A DNA stretch of 64,000 nucleotides, taken from NCBI RefSeq assembly GCF_020873915.1, contig NZ_JAHWGP010000020.1, positions 1 through 64,000 of the forward strand, read 5' to 3'. Below, piece by piece: positions 40,384-48,512 of the stretch. The translations under genes were made by a program, and so were the position numbers. The number at the start of each line of letters is the position of its first letter. The stretch's first letter is position 1. The DNA comes from Streptomyces sp. DH5. GTDB taxonomy: Bacteria; Actinomycetota; Actinomycetes; Streptomycetales; Streptomycetaceae. Below the pieces are notes generated by a model, which was not told the DNA's origin, did not search any database, and saw only the letters and a program-made list of their open reading frames with translations.

Positions 40384-41357
40384 TACCGGCGGGCGCCGTC
40401 GTGCAGCCGCAGCGGGTCGGTGTAGATCGCGGTGCGCACGTCGACCAGCTGGGCGGAGTGGACGTGCGCGCCGATGCCGTCGCGGCTCTTGAGCACGATG
40501 CGGGTCAGCCACTCGGTGAGCCGGGGATCCACGTCCGTGCGCGTGATCAGCAGGTTGGACACCGCCATCGTGGGCACGGCGGAGCCGAGCTGACTGCCCG
40601 GGTAGGCCGACTCCGGCATGTTGGTGGCACGGTAGTAACGCGCCGCGCCACCCTGCTCGTGCAGCTTCGACACCAGGTCGGCCTCGATCGGCACGAACCT
40701 CAGCGCGGCCTGCTCGGCGAACGTCTTCAGGCCGTCCGTGGGCAGACCCCCCGACCAGAAGAACGCGTCCAGACCGTGGCCCAGCCGCCCCGGTCCGCTG
40801 TCGATGCCGTCGGAGGAGGGCCGGATGTCCGTCTCCGGGTCGATGCCCGCCGCCCTGAGCACCCGGTTCGCTATGAGCCGCACCCCGGACTTGGGCGGCC
40901 CGATGGCGACCCGCTTGCCGCGCAGGTCCTCGACACCGCGGATGTCCGAGCCGGACGGGACGGCCAGCTGTACGTAGTCGTCGTACAGGCGCGCCACCCC
41001 GCGCAGCCCGTCCGCCCCCGGCCGGTGGGCCAGCCGGTACGTCTCCACCGCGTCGGCCGCGGCGATCGCGAAGTCGGCCTGCCCGGTCGCCACGCGGCGC
41101 ACGTTCTCCTGCGAGCCGTCACTCGTCTCGAGCCGGACCTCGAGGTCCGGCATGTGCTTGCCGAGCGAGGAGCGCAGCAGCTCGCCGTACTTCTGGTAGA
41201 CCCCCGAACGGGTGCCGGTGCTCAGCGTGACCGTCCCGCCGGGCGGCTCCTCGCTCCAGGGTGCCAGCCACCACAGCAGCAGTCCGAGCGCCACGAAGGC
41301 GGCGGCCGCGCCCCGCAGGGCCCGCCGCCTGCCGATCCGGGACAGCGCGAGGGACAT
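40362..41357 (-). CDS. TAXI-family TRAP transporter solute-binding protein
   Basis: A 331-residue extracytoplasmic binding protein of the TAXI group. It has one N-terminal anchor helix (about 15-33, AAAAFVALGLLLWWLAPW) and no lipobox. TVTLSTGTRSGVYQKYGELL is the conserved opening, then LRGKRVAIGPPKSGVRLIANRVL and DAFFWSGGLPTDGL. The usual TRAP membrane components are not next to it, so it may serve a distant permease or work as a sensor. It converges on and overlaps gluK; a sensory link to glutamate is possible but speculative. Confidence 0.82.
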   Translation of the reverse strand: MSLALSRIGRRRALRGAAAAFVALGLLLWWLAPWSEEPPGGTVTLSTGTRSGVYQKYGELLRSSLGKHMPDLEVRLETSDGSQENVRRVATGQADFAIAAADAVETYRLAHRPGADGLRGVARLYDDYVQLAVPSGSDIRGVEDLRGKRVAIGPPKSGVRLIANRVLRAAGIDPETDIRPSSDGIDSGPGRLGHGLDAFFWSGGLPTDGLKTFAEQAALRFVPIEADLVSKLHEQGGAARYYRATNMPESAYPGSQLGSAVPTMAVSNLLITRTDVDPRLTEWLTRIVLKSRDGIGAHVHSAQLVDVRTAIYTDPLRLHDGARRYYRSVKP

Positions 41358-41441
41358 GCGCGTGATCCTGCCAGCCCGTGTGCCCGCTGACCAGGGCGGA
41401 ACCCACAACGGAACGACGACGGCGGCCGCTACAGTCGCCGC

Positions 41442-41849
41442 ATGACTGCTTCGCCCGCCGACCTGGTCCGTGAGTTCCACCGCGCCTTCGGGCTGGACGC
41501 CCGCGACACACCGGCCGAGGTCGCCCCGGAACTCGCCGCCCACCGCGGGGAACTGCTCGCGGAGGAGGCCGGCGAGGTCGCCGAGGTGTCGGTGACCGGT
41601 CCGCTGGACCGGCTGGCGCACGAGCTGGCCGACGTGGTCTACGTCGCGTACGGGACGGCGCTGGTGCACGGGATCGACCTCGACGCGGTGATCGCCGAGA
41701 TCCACCGCTCCAACATGACCAAGCGGGGTCCTGACGGCCGGGTCAGCCGGCGTGCCGACGGCAAGGTCCTCAAGGGCGAGCACTACGAGGCGCCGGACGT
41801 CGCGCGGGTGCTGCGCGGGCAGGGCTGGGTGCCGGGCCGGAAGGCCTGA
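41442..41849 (+). CDS. MazG-like nucleotide pyrophosphohydrolase family protein
   Basis: A 135-residue all-alpha NTP pyrophosphohydrolase-like protein. The metal-binding pattern appears as EEAGEVAE, then [12 protein letters not shown]. The C-terminal part ([26 protein letters not shown]) is typical of this small subfamily. The substrate may be a nucleotide or a phosphoribosyl compound. The ATG at 41442 has TACAGT at 41430-41435 and no Shine-Dalgarno (leaderless). Confidence 0.78.
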   Translation: MTASPADLVREFHRAFGLDARDTPAEVAPELAAHRGELLAEEAGEVAEVSVTGPLDRLAHELADVVYVAYGTALVHGIDLDAVIAEIHRSNMTKRGPDGRVSRRADGKVLKGEHYEAPDVARVLRGQGWVPGRKA

Positions 41850-41930
41850 CGGGGGAGCCGCCCGGCGGAAGGGTGCGCCGTCCCCCGGAAATCCCGCCCG
41901 GTGACGGAAGGGCCGCAGTACGCTCCGCCC

Positions 41931-42515
41931 ATGACGCCGTTACAGCCGGTCCCCTCCGCCGCGGACGCCGAGTGTCCGGCGCCGACCCGGCAGCTCCGGC
42001 GCCGGGGAACCGTGGTGCTCTCCGTGTTCGCCCTGATCTGGGCCTTCGCCGGCGCCTCGGGAACGGGCTCGGCGACGGACGCCGTACCGGTGACGGTGGA
42101 GGTGGCGGCGGTACTCCTCACGGCGGCCGCGATCCACCTCGGGCACCGCAGGGACGCCGCGCCCTCGCCCCGGACCGTGCACCTCCCGGCGAACTGGGCG
42201 CGGGGCGTGGGCATCGTCAACGCGGCCGAGGTGGCGGCCGTCGCCGCCGTGATCGCCGCGGCCGCCGGCACCGGCCACCCCCGGGTGATCCCCGCCGCCG
42301 TCGCGCTCGTCGTGGGGCTGCACTTCTTCCCGCTCGCCCGCCTGTACGACCAGCGGCGGTACCGGTGGACGGGCGCGCTGCTGTCGGCCGTGGCGGCCGC
42401 CGGTCTCGCGCTCACCGCCACCGGCCTGTCGGACGAGACCCTGCGGCTCGTGGTGGGCCTGGGATGCGCGCTGGTGCTCTGGGCGACCGCGTACCACCTG
42501 GCCCTGCGCGGCTGA
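41931..42515 (+). CDS. Hypothetical membrane protein (four to six helices)
   Basis: A 194-residue protein with a polar N-terminus of 30 residues and about six hydrophobic segments ([64 protein letters not shown], the [18 protein letters not shown] region and [20 protein letters not shown]). The pattern [10 protein letters not shown] is typical of small actinobacterial membrane proteins of unknown function. ATG at 41931 with TACGCT 6 nt upstream, so probably leaderless. miaB follows 50 nt later. Confidence 0.7.
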   Translation: MTPLQPVPSAADAECPAPTRQLRRRGTVVLSVFALIWAFAGASGTGSATDAVPVTVEVAAVLLTAAAIHLGHRRDAAPSPRTVHLPANWARGVGIVNAAEVAAVAAVIAAAAGTGHPRVIPAAVALVVGLHFFPLARLYDQRRYRWTGALLSAVAAAGLALTATGLSDETLRLVVGLGCALVLWATAYHLALRG

Positions 42516-42565
42516 CGGGCCGCCGGGACGGAAGGCCGGTCCCGGCACCGCCTACCCTTGTCCGC

Positions 42566-44083
42566 ATGAGCAGCATCGACCGGAGCCAGTCAGTGGGCGG
42601 CACGCGCACCTACGAAGTACGCACCTACGGGTGTCAGATGAACGTCCACGACTCGGAACGGTTGTCCGGGCTGCTGGAGGACGCGGGCTACGTCCGCGCC
42701 CCCGAGGGTTCCGACGGCGACGCCGACGTCGTCGTCTTCAACACCTGCGCCGTGCGCGAGAACGCCGACAACAAGCTGTACGGCAACCTCGGCCACCTCG
42801 CCCCCAAGAAGGCGAGCCGGCCCGGGATGCAGATCGCGGTCGGCGGCTGCCTGGCGCAGAAGGACCGCGACACCATCGTGAAGCGGGCCCCGTGGGTGGA
42901 CGTCGTCTTCGGCACGCACAACATCGGCAAGCTGCCCGTCCTGCTGGAGCGCGCCCGCGTGCAGGAGGAGGCCCAGGTCGAGATCGCCGAGTCCCTCGAG
43001 GCGTTCCCCTCCACGCTCCCCACCCGGCGGGAGAGCGCCTACGCGGCCTGGGTGTCCATCTCCGTCGGCTGCAACAACACCTGCACCTTCTGCATCGTGC
43101 CCGCGCTGCGCGGCAAGGAGAAGGACCGCCGGCCCGGCGACATCCTCGCCGAGATCGAGGCCCTGGTCGCCGAGGGCGTCTCCGAGATCACCCTGCTCGG
43201 CCAGAACGTCAACGCGTACGGTTCCGACATCGGCGACCGCGAGGCGTTCAGCAAGCTGCTGCGGGCCTGCGGGACGATCGACGGCCTGGAGCGCGTCCGC
43301 TTCACCTCCCCGCACCCGCGCGACTTCACCGACGACGTCATCGCCGCCATGGCCGAGACGCCCAACGTGATGCCGCAGCTCCACATGCCCCTGCAGTCCG
43401 GCTCCGACCCGGTCCTGAAGGCGATGCGCCGCTCCTACCGGCAGGAGCGCTTCCTCGGGATCATCGAGAAGGTCCGGGCCGCGATCCCGCACGCGGCGAT
43501 CAGCACCGACATCATCGTGGGCTTCCCCGGCGAGACCGAGGAGGACTTCCAGCAGACCCTGCACGTGGTCCGCGAGGCCCGCTTCGCGCAGGCGTTCACC
43601 TTCCAGTACTCCAAGCGTCCGGGCACCCCGGCCGCCGAGATGGACGGGCAGATCCCCAAGAAGGTCGTCCAGGAGCGGTACGAGCGGCTCGTCGCCCTCC
43701 AGGAGGAGATCTCCTGGGAGGAGAACAAGAAGCAGGTCGGCCGTACGGTCGAGCTGATGGTCGCCGAGGGCGAGGGGCGCAAGGACGACGCCACCCACCG
43801 CCTCTCGGGCCGCGCCCCCGACAGCCGCCTGGTCCACTTCACCAAGCCGGAGCAGGAGGTGCGTCCCGGCGACGTGGTCACCGTCGGGATCACCTACGCC
43901 GCGCCGCACCACCTCCTCGCCGAGGGCTCCGTGCTGGACGTGCGCCGCACCCGCGCGGGTGACGCCTGGGAGAAGCGGAGCACCGAGAAGGCGGCCCGGC
44001 CCACGGGCGTGCTGCTCGGCCTGCCCAAGGTCGGTGTGCCCGAGCCGCTGCCGGCGGTCACCGGGGGCTGCGCCGTCGACTGA
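42566..44083 (+). CDS. miaB: tRNA-2-methylthio-N6-dimethylallyladenosine synthase MiaB
   Basis: A 505-residue radical SAM methylthiotransferase that adds the methylthio group to i6A37 of tRNA. The UPF0004 domain has [23 protein letters not shown] and GGCLAQ. The radical SAM CxxxCxxC is at 169/173/176 (CNNTCTFC), and a TRAM domain is near 380-450. A C-terminal tail of about 40 residues extends past TRAM. It acts after MiaA, encoded 3 kb downstream. The ATG at 42566 has TACCCT at 42553-42558 and no Shine-Dalgarno (leaderless). Confidence 0.95.
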   Translation: MSSIDRSQSVGGTRTYEVRTYGCQMNVHDSERLSGLLEDAGYVRAPEGSDGDADVVVFNTCAVRENADNKLYGNLGHLAPKKASRPGMQIAVGGCLAQKDRDTIVKRAPWVDVVFGTHNIGKLPVLLERARVQEEAQVEIAESLEAFPSTLPTRRESAYAAWVSISVGCNNTCTFCIVPALRGKEKDRRPGDILAEIEALVAEGVSEITLLGQNVNAYGSDIGDREAFSKLLRACGTIDGLERVRFTSPHPRDFTDDVIAAMAETPNVMPQLHMPLQSGSDPVLKAMRRSYRQERFLGIIEKVRAAIPHAAISTDIIVGFPGETEEDFQQTLHVVREARFAQAFTFQYSKRPGTPAAEMDGQIPKKVVQERYERLVALQEEISWEENKKQVGRTVELMVAEGEGRKDDATHRLSGRAPDSRLVHFTKPEQEVRPGDVVTVGITYAAPHHLLAEGSVLDVRRTRAGDAWEKRSTEKAARPTGVLLGLPKVGVPEPLPAVTGGCAVD

Positions 44084-44140
44084 GTCACCGCCCGCGGTAC
44101 CGCCACGCCCTGCGCGAGGGCGGTGAGTAGGCTGCTGATC

Positions 44141-44860
44141 ATGCTTGTCGCCGCCGCAGTCTGCCCCTGCCCGCCGCTGCTCGTGCCCGAGGTCGCCGCG
44201 GGCGCCGCCCCCGAGCTGGACGCCGCGCGTGCCGCGTGCACGGACGCGCTGGGAGTGCTCGCGGCGGCCCGTCCCGACCTGCTGGTGGTGGTCGGCCCGT
44301 CGGTCGGCACCGGACCCGAGAGCTACCCGCAGGGCACCCCCGGATCCTTCCGTGGCTTCGGCGTCGCCAGGGACGTACGACTGGGGCGGGGCGAGGGCGG
44401 GGACACGGCCGGGCGGGAGCTTCCCCACGGGCTCGCCGTCGGCGCCTGGCTGCTGGAACGGACCGGATGGGCGGACGCTCCCGTCGAGGGACGGGGCGTG
44501 GGGGAACCTCTCACGGCCGAGCGGTGTGCCGAGGAGGGGGAGGACATCGCCTGCCGGGCGGAGCGGGTCGGGATGCTGGTGTTGGGCGACGCCAGCGCCT
44601 GCCGCACGCTGAAGGCGCCGGGCTACCTCGACGAGCGCGCGGCCCCCTTCGACGCGGAACTCGCCCGCGCCCTGGGTGCCGCCGACACCGGAGCCCTGCG
44701 CGCCCTGGACACCGGACTGGCCCGCGAGCTGAAGGTGTCCGGCCGGGCCCCCTGGCAGGTGCTCGCCGGCGCGGCGCCGGGAGACGGGAGACTGGAGGGC
44801 TCGCTGCTCTACGACGACGCCCCGTACGGAGTGGGCTACCTCGTCGCCACCTGGTCCTAG
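44141..44860 (+). CDS. Class III extradiol dioxygenase-like protein
   Basis: A 239-residue protein related to the LigB/MEMO class III extradiol dioxygenase fold (MLVAAAVCPCPPLLVPEVAAG, then DLLVVVGPS and LLYDDAPYGVGYLVA). Iron ligands of true dioxygenases are not obvious: the N-terminal motif has cysteines and prolines instead of two histidines, so enzymatic activity is doubtful. The gene is regularly found between miaB and miaA in actinobacteria. ATG at 44141 with TAGGCT at 44128-44133 just upstream (leaderless). Confidence 0.72.
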   Translation: MLVAAAVCPCPPLLVPEVAAGAAPELDAARAACTDALGVLAAARPDLLVVVGPSVGTGPESYPQGTPGSFRGFGVARDVRLGRGEGGDTAGRELPHGLAVGAWLLERTGWADAPVEGRGVGEPLTAERCAEEGEDIACRAERVGMLVLGDASACRTLKAPGYLDERAAPFDAELARALGAADTGALRALDTGLARELKVSGRAPWQVLAGAAPGDGRLEGSLLYDDAPYGVGYLVATWS

Positions 44861-44963
44861 CGACCGGAGGGCGGCTGGGAGGGCCGTGCCGTTGTGCCGG
44901 GACGGCGGCGGACGGCCGGGAGCACTCGGTGTGCGTCTCGGCCGCCCGTCGTTGCCGCTCGGC

Positions 44964-45233
44964 TCAGGAGGTGGGCGGCGGCCCGGCCGGCGGCGTGGTG
45001 CCCTCCCCGCCGGGGCCGGGTTCGTTCCTGTGCGTGAAGCGGTCCACGGCGCCCTTGGCCTTGCCCGTACTCGACTCGATCCGGTCGCTGTACTTGCCCT
45101 TGGTCCGCTTGTCGACGGTCTGCGCGGCCCTGTCCAGACCGTGCTGGATCCTGTCCTCGTGCTGCTGCGCGAGCCCGGAGACCTTGTCCCTGGCCGGGCC
45201 GATCTTGGCCTTCAGATTGTCCAGCAGACCCAT
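44964..45233 (-). CDS. Small antitoxin-like protein (MT0933/Rv0909 type)
   Basis: An 89-residue basic, helical protein of the MT0933_antitox family (Rv0909-like). It starts MGLLDNLKAKIGPARDKVSGLAQQHEDRI and has the KYSDRIESSTGKAKGAVD middle. Family members are annotated as antitoxins on thin evidence, and no toxin gene lies beside it. ATG at 45233 with GAGGAAGG 8 nt upstream. It follows another small leftward gene after 22 nt, so the two form a pair. Confidence 0.72.
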   Translation of the reverse strand: MGLLDNLKAKIGPARDKVSGLAQQHEDRIQHGLDRAAQTVDKRTKGKYSDRIESSTGKAKGAVDRFTHRNEPGPGGEGTTPPAGPPPTS

Positions 45234-45255
45234 GATGTACCTTCCTCGCGGCAAC

Positions 45256-45549
45256 CTACGTGCGGGCGCCCTCACCGGTCTCGCTGCCGGCCGCCTCGGC
45301 GGACTGCTGCTTGGGGATGTCGACCTCGGCGGCGGTGGCCCCGCCGTCCCCGGTCGCCGACGGCGCGGCGGTCTCCGGTGCCCCGGGGGATCCCTTCGGC
45401 TCCGCGGCCCCCGCCGTGTCCTGGGACCCGGCGGCCCCCGCCGTGTCCTGGGACACGGGCCCGGACGCCGGCCCGTCGGCCCGGGCCTCGGCGGTCCGTG
45501 TCTCCTCCGTGGCCTTCGACCTCCGGAAAAGCCGTGCGAAAACGCCCAT
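45256..45549 (-). CDS. Small hypothetical acidic protein
   Basis: A 97-residue protein. A short basic start (MGVFARLFRRSK) is followed by a low-complexity Ala/Gly/Glu/Thr tail with the repeat SQDTAGAA. The DNA carries a 24-nt direct repeat (45404-45427 and 45431-45454). ATG at 45549 with GGAGTGG 4 nt upstream. It precedes the antitoxin-like gene by 22 nt. No family or function is recognised; the N-terminus could be an amphipathic membrane anchor. Confidence 0.6.
   Translation of the reverse strand: MGVFARLFRRSKATEETRTAEARADGPASGPVSQDTAGAAGSQDTAGAAEPKGSPGAPETAAPSATGDGGATAAEVDIPKQQSAEAAGSETGEGART
45404..45454. repeat. 24-nt direct repeat in a small hypothetical gene
   Basis: Two copies of a 24-nt unit beginning GCGGCCCCCGCCG and ending CCTGGGAC, 27 nt apart and in frame, encode the doubled SQDTAGAA peptide. 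Confidence 0.8.
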
Positions 45550-45731
45550 ATCCACTCCATACGTTACTCGTGCGGGCGACATCCCGCGTTGCCCGGTGTG
45601 TCCGTTCGTGTGACCCCGGGCGCCGCCGCCGCGATCCGGCGGCAGGCACCTCGCAACGGGCAACGACCCGGCCGGCGACGCGTCACGTAACCCGTTCGAG
45701 AGTCGGGTGCGAGGTTTGGGAGACTGGATCG

Positions 45732-46670
45732 GTGAGCAGCGCACCCCTCGCCCCCCGCGTCATCGCCGTCGTCGGACCCACCGCGGCCGGAAAGTCCGAT
45801 CTGGGAGTTTTCCTGGCCCGGCGGCTCGGCGGTGAGGTCGTCAACGCCGACTCGATGCAGCTCTACCGGGGGATGGACATCGGCACCGCCAAGCTGACGC
45901 CCGAGGAACGCGGCGGGGTCCCGCACCACCTGCTGGACATCTGGGACGTCACCGTCACCGCCTCCGTCGCCGAGTACCAGCGCCTGGCCCGGGAGCGGAT
46001 CGACGCGCTGCTCGCCGACGGCCGCTGGCCCGTCCTGGTCGGCGGCTCCGGCCTCTACGTCCGCGGAGCCGTCGACAACCTGGAGTTCCCGGGCACCGAC
46101 CCCGAGGTCAGGGCCCGCCTGGAGGAGGAGCTCACGCTGCGCGGCCCGGGCGCCCTGCACGCGCGCCTCGCCGTGGCGGACCCGGAGGCGGCGCGGGTGA
46201 TCCTGCCGAGCAACGGGCGCCGCATCGTCCGGGCCCTCGAGGTCATCGAGATCACCGGACGGCCCTTCACCGCCAACCTCCCGGGCCACGACTCGGTCTA
46301 CGACACACTCCAGATCGGTGTCGACGTGGCCCGGCCCGAACTCGACGAGCGCATCGCCCGCCGCGTCGACCGCATGTGGGAGGCGGGCCTCGTGGAAGAA
46401 GTGAGCGCACTCCAGGCGCAAGGGTTGCGCGAGGGGCGTACGGCGTCGCGGGCGCTCGGCTACCAGCAGGTGCTCGCGGCACTCGCCGGGGAGTGCACCC
46501 TCGAGGAGGCGCGGTCCGAGACCGTACGTGCCACCAAGCGCTTCGCGCGCCGTCAGGATTCGTGGTTCAGGCGGGATCCCCGGGTGCACTGGTTGAGTGG
46601 GGCCGCGGCGGACCTCGCGGAACTTCCCCGGCTCGCGTTGTCGTTGGTCGAACGACCGGTTACAGCCTGA
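45732..46670 (+). CDS. miaA: tRNA dimethylallyltransferase MiaA
   Basis: A 312-residue isopentenyl-tRNA transferase that makes i6A37, the substrate of MiaB. VVGPTAAGKSDLG is the P-loop (about 13), NADSMQLYRGMDIGTAK follows, then GGSGLYVRG and the C-terminal RRQDSWFRRD. GTG at 45732; the ribosome binding site is weak (GGGAGAC). It starts the rightward series with the membrane gene and dapF. Confidence 0.95.
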   Translation: MSSAPLAPRVIAVVGPTAAGKSDLGVFLARRLGGEVVNADSMQLYRGMDIGTAKLTPEERGGVPHHLLDIWDVTVTASVAEYQRLARERIDALLADGRWPVLVGGSGLYVRGAVDNLEFPGTDPEVRARLEEELTLRGPGALHARLAVADPEAARVILPSNGRRIVRALEVIEITGRPFTANLPGHDSVYDTLQIGVDVARPELDERIARRVDRMWEAGLVEEVSALQAQGLREGRTASRALGYQQVLAALAGECTLEEARSETVRATKRFARRQDSWFRRDPRVHWLSGAAADLAELPRLALSLVERPVTA

Positions 46671-46772
46671 TCACGTCATGGCATCGGGACGCCCAGGCCG
46701 TCATCCGGGCCTGTGACACCGTGCCATCATCGAGCTTCGATCGACCAAGTGGAGTCCAAGTTGGGAGGGCGC

Positions 46773-47282
46773 GTGGCGATGGAGGCCGGCCCTCGCGACA
46801 CCGCACACGGCACCGAACACCTCACCACCGAGCGGGGTGCGCCGGAGCAGGAGACCGACCGCCTCAGCCCCGACGGGCCGGAGGAGACGCAGGGCGGTGT
46901 GACCGACGACGGGCCGGACCCGGAGGAGATGTTCACCGCCGGCGAAGAGGTCGAGGTGGAGCTGCGCCCGCAGCGCAGGCTGCGCCTGTGGCAGCTGGCG
47001 CCCATCATCGGGCTCGCCGCGCTCGGCTCCCTGATGTTCGCCTTCCCGCTCGCCTTCGACTTCGGTGACAGCGGTGCCGTGATCGCCATGCTGGGCCTGC
47101 TGATCTGCTCCTGCGCCGCCGGCTGGGGGATGATGGCCGCCCGCAAGGTGGGGTACACGCTGCCGGGCCTGCCGGCCCGGGGCTCCGGACGCACGTCCGA
47201 CTGGCGGGTCGTGGCCGCTTACGCCGTGATGGTCGCCGCAGTGGTGGCCCTGGCGGTCTGGCGGGTCGCCCGGCTCCGCTGA
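46773..47282 (+). CDS. Hypothetical membrane protein with acidic N-terminus
   Basis: A 169-residue protein. An acidic, disordered N-terminus of about 70 residues is followed by three hydrophobic segments (LAPIIGLAALGSLMFAFPLAF, VIAMLGLLICSCAAGWGMM, VAAYAVMVAAVVALAVWRVA). GTG at 46773 with GGGAGG 4 nt upstream; the ATG at 46779 is equally possible. It sits between miaA and dapF, a place usually held by a small membrane protein in streptomycetes. Function unknown. Confidence 0.65.
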   Translation: MAMEAGPRDTAHGTEHLTTERGAPEQETDRLSPDGPEETQGGVTDDGPDPEEMFTAGEEVEVELRPQRRLRLWQLAPIIGLAALGSLMFAFPLAFDFGDSGAVIAMLGLLICSCAAGWGMMAARKVGYTLPGLPARGSGRTSDWRVVAAYAVMVAAVVALAVWRVARLR

Positions 47283-47348
47283 CCCCCGCGCGGGCCCACG
47301 GACCACCGGCGGCCACGCGCCGTCACCCTCACCCCGTACGATCGAGGG

Positions 47349-48218
47349 ATGAGCACGCGGATCGCCTTCCTCAAGGGGCACGGCACCGAGAACGACTTCG
47401 TGATCGTCCCGGACCCCGAGAACGCCATCGCCCTGCCCCCGGCCGCCGTCGCCGCCCTGTGCGACCGCCGCGCCGGCATCGGCGGCGACGGCCTGCTGCA
47501 CGTGGTGCGGTCCGCGGCCCACCCCGAGGCGAAGGCCATGGCGGCCGAGGCCGAGTGGTTCATGGACTACCGCAACGGCGACGGCTCGATCGCGGAGATG
47601 TGCGGCAACGGAGTGCGCGTGTTCGCGCGCTACCTCGAGCGAGCCGGACACGTGTCCGCGGGAGACATCGCGGTCGCCACCCGCGGTGGTGTGAAGACCG
47701 TGCACATCGCCAAGGAGGGCGACATCACCGTCGGCATGGGCCGGGCGTTGTTCCCCGCCGGCGGCGTCACGGTGAGCGTCGGCGGGCGCAGCTGGCCCGC
47801 GCGGAACGTGAACATGGGAAACCCCCACGCCGTCGCCTTCGTGGACGACCTCGCCCACGCGGGCGATCTGATCGCCCCGCCCCCATACAGCCCGGCCGCC
47901 GCCTACCCGGACGGGGTGAACGTGGAGTTCGTCGTCGACCGCGGACCGCGGCACGTGGCGCTGCGGGTGCACGAACGCGGAGCGGGCGAGACCCGGTCCT
48001 GCGGCACGGGCGCGTGCGCCGTCGCCGTGGCCGCCGCCCGCAGGGACGGCGCCGACCCGGCCCTCACCGGCACCCCGGCGACGTACACCGTGGACGTGCC
48101 CGGCGGCACCCTCGTGATCACCGAACGGCCCGACGGCGAGATCGAGATGACCGGACCGGCGGTGATCGTCGCCGAGGGCGTGATCGAGACGGAATGGCTG
48201 GAGAACGCCCTCGGCTGA
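47349..48218 (+). CDS. dapF: Diaminopimelate epimerase
   Basis: A 289-residue epimerase converting LL- to meso-diaminopimelate for lysine and peptidoglycan. Streptomyces walls contain the LL form, so this reaction mainly feeds lysine. Both active-site cysteines are present (Cys 85 in EMCGNGVR and Cys 218 in RSCGTGACA). ATG at 47349; TACGAT at 47337-47342 and the absence of a typical Shine-Dalgarno spacing suggest a leaderless start, although GAGGG lies directly before the ATG. Confidence 0.95.
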   Translation: MSTRIAFLKGHGTENDFVIVPDPENAIALPPAAVAALCDRRAGIGGDGLLHVVRSAAHPEAKAMAAEAEWFMDYRNGDGSIAEMCGNGVRVFARYLERAGHVSAGDIAVATRGGVKTVHIAKEGDITVGMGRALFPAGGVTVSVGGRSWPARNVNMGNPHAVAFVDDLAHAGDLIAPPPYSPAAAYPDGVNVEFVVDRGPRHVALRVHERGAGETRSCGTGACAVAVAAARRDGADPALTGTPATYTVDVPGGTLVITERPDGEIEMTGPAVIVAEGVIETEWLENALG

Positions 48219-48512
48219 AGCGGGGCGCGGGCGCGGTATCCCAGCCTCCGGCCCGCCCGGCCGCCGCATCCGCAGGGCCGAAAGGGCTCCCGGCTGCGAG
48301 ATCACGGTGGACCGCCCGGGTGGTGGCGTGAAAGCGACCTCCGGCCGCCCTTCGCTCGATGGAGTGATCCGTTTCACGCTCGGCCGGAGGCGGTCAGCTC
48401 GGCGGGGTCCGGCTCGGTAGCATCAAGCACCGGCCCGGACGGGGGACGAACGCCGTCTCCTGAGCCCGAGTCCGCCCTGGGGCACACCGTCCGCCGGTCC
48501 ACGCAGCCGGAG

